Shown piece after piece: positions 58,202-64,000 of a DNA stretch of 64,000 nucleotides (positions within the stretch are counted from its first letter, which is position 1; the number at the start of each line of letters is the position of its first letter). A model generated the notes under the pieces. That model searched no databases and had not been told where the DNA came from. It saw only the letters and a program-made list of their open reading frames with translations. The position numbers were made by a program, and so were the translations under genes. The DNA lies in contig NZ_QVMN01000006.1 in the NCBI RefSeq assembly GCF_010501075.1, forward strand, positions 124,001-188,000. The letters are read 5' to 3'. The DNA comes from Dysgonomonas sp. 25 (GTDB taxonomy: Bacteria; Bacteroidota; Bacteroidia; Bacteroidales; Dysgonomonadaceae).

Positions 58202-58588
58202 ATGATAAACGAGAATTATAAATATTCGGAATTAACAGGTAAAATAATAGGGTGTGCCATTGAGGTGCATCGTTTATTAGGGCCGGGACTTTTAGAATCT
58301 GCTTATGAAGAATGCTTGTCATTTGAGCTGATAAAAGAAGGATTGAATATTGAGCGCCAAAAAGCGACACCAGTTGTGTATAAAGATATAAAATTGGACT
58401 GTGGGTACCGAATAGATATTTTGGTGGAAAATAAAATTGTTATTGAATTAAAATCAGTAGAAATATTGAATCCGGTTCATGAAGCACAGATTTTGACGTA
58501 TATGAAATTCGCGGAAAAAGAAATTGGTTTACTAATAAATTTCAATGTAACGTTGCTAAAAAATGGATTAAAGAAATATATAATGTAA
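58202..58588 (+). CDS. GxxExxY family protein
   Basis: A protein of 128 residues from the ATG at 58202; the longer frame from 58022 overlaps gpsA and is not family-like. The naming motif GPGLLESAYEE (G-x-x-E-x-x-Y) is at about residues 27-37, followed by YRIDILVENKIVIELKSVE, a PD-(D/E)XK-like core (D-x-x-V ... E-L-K), which could mean a nuclease-like fold. No activity is established. The gene is AT-rich and is bracketed by inverted repeats, between gpsA and pgi, which looks like an inserted cassette. Confidence 0.88.
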   Translation: MINENYKYSELTGKIIGCAIEVHRLLGPGLLESAYEECLSFELIKEGLNIERQKATPVVYKDIKLDCGYRIDILVENKIVIELKSVEILNPVHEAQILTYMKFAEKEIGLLINFNVTLLKNGLKKYIM

Positions 58589-58590
58589 AA

Positions 58591-58630
58591 CTCAGTGAAC
58601 CTCAGTGTCTTCTCTGTGGTTCTCAGTGTG
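58591..58630. repeat. Right flank inverted repeat of the GxxExxY cassette
   Basis: CTCAGTGAACCTCAGTGT...TCTGTGGTTCTCAGTGTG; inverted relative to 58158-58194 and containing the CTGTGGTT word also seen in the repeats at 22.2 and 42.7 kb. Confidence 0.65.
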
Positions 58631-58680
58631 ATAAAAAAATAAACAGATAATTAACTAAAAATATAAAAATTAACTTAGGT

Positions 58681-60027
58681 ATGAATAAAGCGATTAAATT
58701 GGATGTAAGTAAAACACTCGGTTTTATCAGTCAGAATGACATCAATGCTCAGGCAGCATTGGCAAAGAAATGTAACGAAACATTGCACAACGGGACAGGA
58801 AAAGGAAACGATTTCCTTGGATGGTTGAACCTTCCGTCTTCTATCACTGCAGAACAGTTGAAAGACATTCAGCAGACAGCCGACACTTTACGTGCTAAAT
58901 GCGAAGTGGTTGTTTTGGTTGGTATCGGAGGTAGCTATCTTGGTTCGAAGGCTGTGATAGATTCATTATCTAACTATTTCGACTGGTTGCAGAAAGACCG
59001 CAAAAATCCGGTAATCGTTTATGCCGGAAATAACATTGGCGAAGACTATCTGGTTGAATTGCTCGAATACCTCAATGGTAAATCTTTCGGAATCATCAAT
59101 ATATCTAAATCGGGAACAACTACCGAGCCTGCTCTTTCGTTCCGTATCCTGAAAGGTGCTTTGGAGAAAGCTGTCGGAAAAGAAGAAGCGAAATCGCGTA
59201 TCGTAGCTATTACCGATGCGGCCCGTGGAGCCTTGTTCACTTTGGCAACAAACGAAGGATATAAAAAATACGTTATTCCTGACAATGTAGGAGGACGCTT
59301 TTCCGTACTTACGCCGGTAGGTTTGCTGCCGATTGCTATTGCAGGCATCGATATTCAACAATTAGTTGCAGGAGCTGCTGATATGGAGAAACATACCACT
59401 CCTGAAGTTCCGTTCGAGCAAAACTTAGCTGAACAATATGCCGTTGTCCGCAACGAACTGTATAAGAAAGGCAAGAAAATCGAAATCCTTGCCAATTACC
59501 ATCCTAAATTGCACTATATCGCCGAATGGTGGAAACAGCTTTATGGCGAAAGTGAAGGAAAAGAGCATAAAGGTATCTTCAATGCTTCAGTTGACTTTAC
59601 AGCAGACTTGCACTCGATGGGACAATGGATTCAGGAAGGCGAACGTACCATTTTCGAAACGGTATTATCTATCGAAAAGCCGAACAAATCGTTGCAAGTT
59701 CCTACGGATGGGGAAAATCTTGACGGATTGAACTTCTTAGCAGGTAAGCAAGTAGACTTCGTGAATAAAATGGCAGAACTCGGTACGCAGTTGGCTCACG
59801 TAGATGGTGGTGTTCCGAATATCAAAATCTCGTTGCCGGAGTTGAATGCTTACTATATCGGTCAATTGTTGTACTTCTTCGAAAAAGCTTGTGGTATCAG
59901 CGGTTATATCCTCGGGGTAAATCCGTTCGACCAGCCGGGAGTAGAAGCATATAAGAAAAATATGTTCGCACTGCTTGGTAAACCGGGCTTCGAAAAAGAG
60001 ACAGAAGAAATTAAGAAAAGAATATAA
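58681..60027 (+). CDS. pgi: Glucose-6-phosphate isomerase
   Basis: A protein of 448 residues, the length of the bacterial type found in Bacteroides and Firmicutes. Visible marks are [11 protein letters not shown] near 80-90, [29 protein letters not shown] and the C-terminal [20 protein letters not shown] with the catalytic Lys. It interconverts glucose- and fructose-6-phosphate in glycolysis. Preceded by the GxxExxY cassette and followed by short dispersed repeats. Confidence 0.98.
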   Translation: MNKAIKLDVSKTLGFISQNDINAQAALAKKCNETLHNGTGKGNDFLGWLNLPSSITAEQLKDIQQTADTLRAKCEVVVLVGIGGSYLGSKAVIDSLSNYFDWLQKDRKNPVIVYAGNNIGEDYLVELLEYLNGKSFGIINISKSGTTTEPALSFRILKGALEKAVGKEEAKSRIVAITDAARGALFTLATNEGYKKYVIPDNVGGRFSVLTPVGLLPIAIAGIDIQQLVAGAADMEKHTTPEVPFEQNLAEQYAVVRNELYKKGKKIEILANYHPKLHYIAEWWKQLYGESEGKEHKGIFNASVDFTADLHSMGQWIQEGERTIFETVLSIEKPNKSLQVPTDGENLDGLNFLAGKQVDFVNKMAELGTQLAHVDGGVPNIKISLPELNAYYIGQLLYFFEKACGISGYILGVNPFDQPGVEAYKKNMFALLGKPGFEKETEEIKKRI

Positions 60028-60030
60028 TAA

Positions 60031-60101
60031 TAAGCTGTTAGCTGTTAGCTTATAGCCGTTAGTTAGGCTAATAGCTAATAGCTATCGGCTAATAGCTAAA
60101 A
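60031..60101. repeat. Short dispersed repeat words (AGCTGTTAGCT / TAATAGCTA)
   Basis: A run of AGCTGTTAGCT and AATAGCTAATAGCTA words between pgi and rlmN. Related words occur at about 22269-22326 and 23618-23645. Confidence 0.65.
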
Positions 60102-60102
60102 C

Positions 60103-61128
60103 ATGACAAAAAAACGATACTTATTGGGAATGACATTGGACGAACTTCGGGTTGTTGCCGATGAGTGTCGTTTACCTAAATTTGCAGCCAAGCAGATAGC
60201 TGACTGGATTTATAAGAAACGGGTAACTTCCGTCGATGAAATGACCAATATTTCGGTTGCTAACCGAGAACTTCTGTCCGAAAAGTTTGATGTAGGGCGG
60301 ACTAAGCCTTCCGAGTTTCAGCAATCGAAAGATGGTACGGTCAAATACCTGTTCGAGGTGCACAACGGCAAGCTGATAGAATCGGTGATGATTCCCGACG
60401 AGGAGCGCAAAACATTGTGTGTTTCTTCGCAGGTCGGCTGTAAATTCAACTGTTTGTTTTGCATGACCGGCAAACAGGGTTTCGGTGGAAACCTGACGGC
60501 GAATGAAATCCTGAACCAGATTTATTCGGTCAAAGCAGCCGAAGAACTGACCAATATCGTCTTTATGGGGATGGGTGAACCGTTGGATAATTACGATGAG
60601 GTGAAAAAAACGATTGATATTCTCACAGCCGATTACGGTCTGGCGTGGAGCCCCAAACGGATAACCCTGTCTACGACGGGTATTACTCCTGTCCTGAAAC
60701 GCTTTCTGGACGAGACTTCGGCGCATCTGGCGATTAGTCTTCATAGTCCGTTTGCCGAACAGCGCCAATCCATTATGCCTGTAGAGAAAAAATACCCGAT
60801 GCAGGAAGTGATTGACTTGCTGAAACAATATGACTGGCGCGGACAACGCCGCTTGTCATTCGAATATATTATGTTCGACAATTTCAACGATTCCAGCGAG
60901 TATTCGGTCAAATTAGCCCAACTGCTTCGCGGGATGGATTGCCGTATAAACCTGATACGTTTCCATGCTATCCCGAATGTTGATTTGAAAACTTCGACAC
61001 GCGAGAAAATGGAAGCATTCAGGGATTACCTGAACAAAAAAGGTTTCTTGTGTACCATACGGTCGTCACGGGGCGAAGATATAGCCGCCGCTTGCGGTAT
61101 GTTGTCGACAGAAAAGAGTAAGAAATGA
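60103..61128 (+). CDS. rlmN: Dual-specificity RNA methyltransferase RlmN
   Basis: A protein of 341 residues. The radical SAM triad is C113-x3-C117-x2-C120 (CKFNCLFCMTGKQGF), and the two redox cysteines used for methyl transfer are Cys106 (TLCVSS) and Cys331 (AAACGM), in the same spacing as E. coli RlmN. It methylates C2 of A2503 in 23S rRNA and A37 in some tRNAs. The TGA stop overlaps the ATG of the next gene (ATGA). Confidence 0.97.
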   Translation: MTKKRYLLGMTLDELRVVADECRLPKFAAKQIADWIYKKRVTSVDEMTNISVANRELLSEKFDVGRTKPSEFQQSKDGTVKYLFEVHNGKLIESVMIPDEERKTLCVSSQVGCKFNCLFCMTGKQGFGGNLTANEILNQIYSVKAAEELTNIVFMGMGEPLDNYDEVKKTIDILTADYGLAWSPKRITLSTTGITPVLKRFLDETSAHLAISLHSPFAEQRQSIMPVEKKYPMQEVIDLLKQYDWRGQRRLSFEYIMFDNFNDSSEYSVKLAQLLRGMDCRINLIRFHAIPNVDLKTSTREKMEAFRDYLNKKGFLCTIRSSRGEDIAAACGMLSTEKSKK

Positions 61129-61802
61129 CAAGGTTATTATTATTTATTCTATCATTTGGATGTTTTATTTTTTCTTATGCTCAAGAAGAAATAGATTATA
61201 GTAAACTTGATTCTATAGATGGCGTGTATATTCCTGTTGATTTAGACGATTGTGTTCGTCAATTAGACATTATACTGTCTGATAGTGTAAAAACTGAGAT
61301 AGCGGAAATGAATAGGTCTTCTTTTCTTGGACTGTCTCATCGTGGATTAGGAATGTGGATACGTAATAATTGGGGATTATGGAGAAGATCTAGGCTATCT
61401 AACTACTTCCACAAGAGAATAGATGAAAAATATGGGGAAGGGGAGATGTCACTTGCTCGCCATCCGGATTCTATGTCTGCAGGTATTTTATCATATTACT
61501 ATCATTATTTGATAAATAAAGATATTGACTGGGATACGATAAAAAGCGATTGCAAGAGTTCGAGTTGTCCTTCCAATGATACAGAGATCCAATTTGATTC
61601 TGCGACAATTTATATTGATAAACAAGGGAACCGCAAAAAAGCTCATTTTTCCTATATTTCTGATGATGAGGCTTGGATATATTGTGAAGAAATGAGATGG
61701 AATAAAATAAAGAGAGAAGATATGGGATCAATTGAGTATGCAAAGGAAGATTCCCGATATGAAAAAATAAAAGAATCAATTGAGAAAAATAAGAAATTAT
61801 GA
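61125..61802 (+). CDS. DUF6794-type secreted protein, unknown function
   Basis: A protein of 225 residues with a signal peptide (FIFSYAQ). The body has the DUF6794-like pattern: YIPVDLDDCVRQLDIILSDSVKTEIAEM near 36, then GLGMWIRNNWGLWRRSRLSNYF near 72 and DSMSAGILSYYYHYL near 111. The tail is rich in Lys and Glu. No function is known to me. It overlaps rlmN by 4 bases and pdxA by 4 bases, so it is translated as part of the operon, yet it is clearly more AT-rich than both neighbours, which suggests later insertion. Confidence 0.78.
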   Translation: MTRLLLFILSFGCFIFSYAQEEIDYSKLDSIDGVYIPVDLDDCVRQLDIILSDSVKTEIAEMNRSSFLGLSHRGLGMWIRNNWGLWRRSRLSNYFHKRIDEKYGEGEMSLARHPDSMSAGILSYYYHYLINKDIDWDTIKSDCKSSSCPSNDTEIQFDSATIYIDKQGNRKKAHFSYISDDEAWIYCEEMRWNKIKREDMGSIEYAKEDSRYEKIKESIEKNKKL

Positions 61803-62890
61803 TAAAAGTAGGAATTACACACGGAGACATCAACGGAATAGGGTACGAAGTTATCCTGAAAACGTTTGGCGATACACGCATGGTGGAAGTTTGCACACCC
61901 GTTATTTATGGTTCGGCCAAAGTGGCTGCCTATCACCGCAAAGTATTGGATTTGCCTCATGTGAATTTTAATCAAATACAAAATGCGAAAGATGCAGCTG
62001 CCAATAAAATCAATATTGTCAATATTACTTCGGACGAATTGAAGGTAGATATAGGCGAGGCTACTCCCGTTGCAGGCGAGGCTGCCTACCAATCACTCGA
62101 AATGGCCGTGGCCGATCTGAAGGCTGGTTTGATCGATGTATTGGTAACAGCGCCTATCAACAAACATACCATTCAGCGCGACGATTTCCACTTTCCCGGC
62201 CATACCGAATATCTGGAAGAGCGTTTCGGCGAGGGGAAAGATAAAAGCCTGATGATTCTGGCGAATGATGTTATCCGCGTAGCATTGGTTACAGGGCATG
62301 TGGCATTAGCTGACGTTCCCAAGACACTGACGAAAGAAAAGATAATAGATGCAGCGGTGCGTTTTTCTAATAGCTTGCAACGCGACTTCAAAACAGGACG
62401 CCCACGCATTGCCATTTTATCATTGAACCCGCATGCCGGCGAAAACGGTCTTTTGGGCAATGAAGAAAAAGATATTATCATCCCTGCTATAAAAGCATTG
62501 CAGGATGAGTACAAAATACTGGCTTTCGGCCCTTATGCAGCCGATGGATTCTTCGGTTCGGGCGAGTTCAAACATTTCGACGGAGTATTGGCCATGTACC
62601 ACGATCAAGGCTTGGCACCATTCAAAACGTTAGCCATGGAAGAAGGGGTAAACTTTACGGCAGGATTGCCGATTGTCCGCACCTCTCCGGCACACGGAAC
62701 GGCATACGACATTGCAGGTAAGAATCAAGCCTCGGAAGAATCGTTCCGGCAAGCCATTTATATGGCGATAGACGCCTTTCAGAATCGCGCAGAATATGAT
62801 AAAGCACATGCCAACCCGTTGCGCAAACTCTATGTAGAACGAGGAGGCGACAACGAAGTGCTTGACCTGACTAAGGACGAAGAAGCATGA
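61799..62890 (+). CDS. pdxA: 4-hydroxythreonine-4-phosphate dehydrogenase
   Basis: A protein of 363 residues. The PdxA pattern includes VGITHGDINGIGYEVILKTF, APINKHTIQRDDFHFPGHTEYL (metal-binding His), FGPYAADGFFGSG and MYHDQGLAPFKTLA, with TSPAHGTAYDIAGK. It oxidises 4-hydroxythreonine-4-phosphate in pyridoxal phosphate synthesis. Overlaps DUF6794 by 4 bases and the following nucleotidyltransferase by 4 bases. Confidence 0.97.
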   Translation: MIKVGITHGDINGIGYEVILKTFGDTRMVEVCTPVIYGSAKVAAYHRKVLDLPHVNFNQIQNAKDAAANKINIVNITSDELKVDIGEATPVAGEAAYQSLEMAVADLKAGLIDVLVTAPINKHTIQRDDFHFPGHTEYLEERFGEGKDKSLMILANDVIRVALVTGHVALADVPKTLTKEKIIDAAVRFSNSLQRDFKTGRPRIAILSLNPHAGENGLLGNEEKDIIIPAIKALQDEYKILAFGPYAADGFFGSGEFKHFDGVLAMYHDQGLAPFKTLAMEEGVNFTAGLPIVRTSPAHGTAYDIAGKNQASEESFRQAIYMAIDAFQNRAEYDKAHANPLRKLYVERGGDNEVLDLTKDEEA

Positions 62891-63591
62891 ATTATGGCAT
62901 CATAGCAGCGGGAGAAGGTTCGCGCCTCGTGCAGGAGGGTATTTCATTACCCAAACCATTGGTTAAACTCCATGGGAAAGAAATGCTCGGGCGCTTAATC
63001 GATATTTTCCTGGTGAATGATGCACAATCAATCAGTATTATTGTTAACGAAGAAATGCAACAGGTGCAGGAGTATGTAAAAACCCTCCGCCTGCCTGTTC
63101 CGCTGAATCTTGTTGTAAAATCCACTCCCAGTTCGATGCACAGCTTCTTCGAATTGCGTGATTTCTTCCGTGCGGGAAAGTTTTGCCTGACTACAGTCGA
63201 TACCATCTTCGAAGAAGCCGATTTCAAGGCCTATATCGATGCTTTTTCCGGTAGCGACCAAATAGATGGTTTGATGGCTGTAACGAGCTATATCGACGAT
63301 GAAAAGCCCTTATATGTCGAAACAGATGGTGAAATGAACATCACCGGATTTTTGGATAAGGCGTATAATTGTCCTTACATCTCGGGCGGAATCTACGGAT
63401 TGACGCCTAAGGCACTCGATACGTTGGAAGCGTGTATCCATAGCGAACAATCGCGGATGCGCAATTTCCAACGGCAGTTGATAGCCGACGGGCTGAGGCT
63501 GAAAGCTTATCCTTTCGGGAAAATTATCGATGTAGACCATGCTGCGGATATTGTTGTAGCGGAGGAGTTTTTGAATACTACCCTAAAATGA
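62887..63591 (+). CDS. Nucleotidyltransferase of the NTP_transferase/GT-A type
   Basis: A protein of 234 residues with the nucleotide-binding start IAAGEGSRLVQEGISLPKPLVKLHGKEML, the LTTVDTIF acidic motif near residue 99, and the DVDHAADI end motif typical of sugar- or head-group nucleotidyltransferases. The exact substrate is unknown. It begins inside the pdxA stop (ATGA) and is followed after 9 bases by an ATP-grasp-like gene, a pairing that suggests a joint pathway on an unidentified small molecule. Confidence 0.85.
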   Translation: MNYGIIAAGEGSRLVQEGISLPKPLVKLHGKEMLGRLIDIFLVNDAQSISIIVNEEMQQVQEYVKTLRLPVPLNLVVKSTPSSMHSFFELRDFFRAGKFCLTTVDTIFEEADFKAYIDAFSGSDQIDGLMAVTSYIDDEKPLYVETDGEMNITGFLDKAYNCPYISGGIYGLTPKALDTLEACIHSEQSRMRNFQRQLIADGLRLKAYPFGKIIDVDHAADIVVAEEFLNTTLK

Positions 63592-63600
63592 CACAAACAG

Positions 63601-64000
63601 ATGAATAAACCAATCGATAAAATAATCGGCATTAAACGCCAGACAAAATATTCCCCCAACCATGTTGGTAACGATGGGCTGATATTCAGCCTGACAGCGG
63701 ATAATCTGCGAAAAATGGGTTATGAAGTAGAAGAATATGCCGAAAATGAATTTTTGGAAGACAATATCGAAGGGCGTTATATCTTCAATATGGTGCGCGA
63801 TAAACAGTCGATAAGCCGTTTACAACGATTGGAAGATAATGGCTCGATTGTCGTTAATTCGGCTTATGGCATCGAAAACTGCAGCCGGACGAAGATGACG
63901 CATCTACTGCTCGATAACCATATCCCGCATCCTAATAGCATTTTTGTAAATACAACGGAAGATCCTACGGCAGAATTGCAGAAGATGCATGCCAAAGCCT
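63601..64000 (+). CDS. ATP-grasp-like protein, 5' part only
   Basis: The frame starts at the ATG at 63601 and is open to the right edge (133 codons, then one base). The N-terminus (MNKPIDKIIGIKRQTKYSPNH and GRYIFNMVRDKQSISRLQRLED) and the IENCSRTKMTHLLLDNHIPHPNSIF segment resemble the pre-ATP-grasp and start of the ATP-grasp fold (RxKxxxxxLLxxxxIPxP). The catalytic part is outside the window. It probably forms one operon with the preceding nucleotidyltransferase. Confidence 0.7.
   Translation, partial: MNKPIDKIIGIKRQTKYSPNHVGNDGLIFSLTADNLRKMGYEVEEYAENEFLEDNIEGRYIFNMVRDKQSISRLQRLEDNGSIVVNSAYGIENCSRTKMTHLLLDNHIPHPNSIFVNTTEDPTAELQKMHAKA

Overview
The window looks like a chromosomal segment of a member of the Bacteroidota, order Bacteroidales, probably close to Dysgonomonas or a related Dysgonomonadaceae genus. 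The genus is an inference. The phylum rests on SusC/SusD-type genes, lipoboxes following short signal peptides, the near absence of Shine-Dalgarno sites, and repeated TAnnTTTG -7 promoter elements, several with a TTG 18-19 bases upstream. No rRNA, tRNA, transposase, integrase or CRISPR array was recognised.

Left part (1-19.7 kb): a cut DUF4369-type lipoprotein gene and a GH43/GH117-like lipoprotein lead into a starch/maltooligosaccharide utilisation locus. A SusR-like membrane regulator (DUF6377 type) and a Nudix-fold regulator with a degenerate catalytic box precede susC-susD-susE-susB(GH97)-susA(GH13). Hairpins lie between susE/susB and susB/susA, and a strong terminator follows susA. A TolC/HlyD/two-permease export operon comes next, without an ATPase gene, followed by what looks like the 3' remnant of a CotH-like gene.

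Middle part (19.7-37.1 kb): two divergent tyrosine-phosphatase-like lipoprotein genes, one with an intact CX5R site and one with the Arg replaced by Gln. Then come four minus-strand blocks of a modular secreted-protein family (FISUMP-like tails), two of them large tandem paralogues and one reduced to a 3' stub. Between them lie a HAD phosphatase lacking the nucleophile Asp, a GNAT, ychF, and a toxin-antitoxin pair bracketed by 50-bp direct repeats that carry the ychF promoter. An OmpA-like protein, a small membrane protein and a GH32 fructosidase follow.

Right part (37.1-64 kb): mostly housekeeping genes. sppA-lpxK, a radical SAM enzyme and a voltage-gated cation channel are on the plus strand. 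A minus-strand block holds dtd-mazG-deoC, hdeD-like, uvrC-apt, mnmG and cutC. Two perfect 16-bp parS palindromes sit between mnmG and apt. A fourth FISUMP-family gene is followed by dapB-lepB-wbqC, lysS, gpsA, a GxxExxY gene bracketed by inverted repeats, pgi, and the tightly overlapping run rlmN-DUF6794-pdxA-nucleotidyltransferase, then a cut ATP-grasp-like gene. The parS pair, and an AT-rich divergent region with DnaA-box-like words at 37.1-37.8 kb, suggest that the segment lies near the chromosome origin. Intergenic space is rich in short dispersed repeats.
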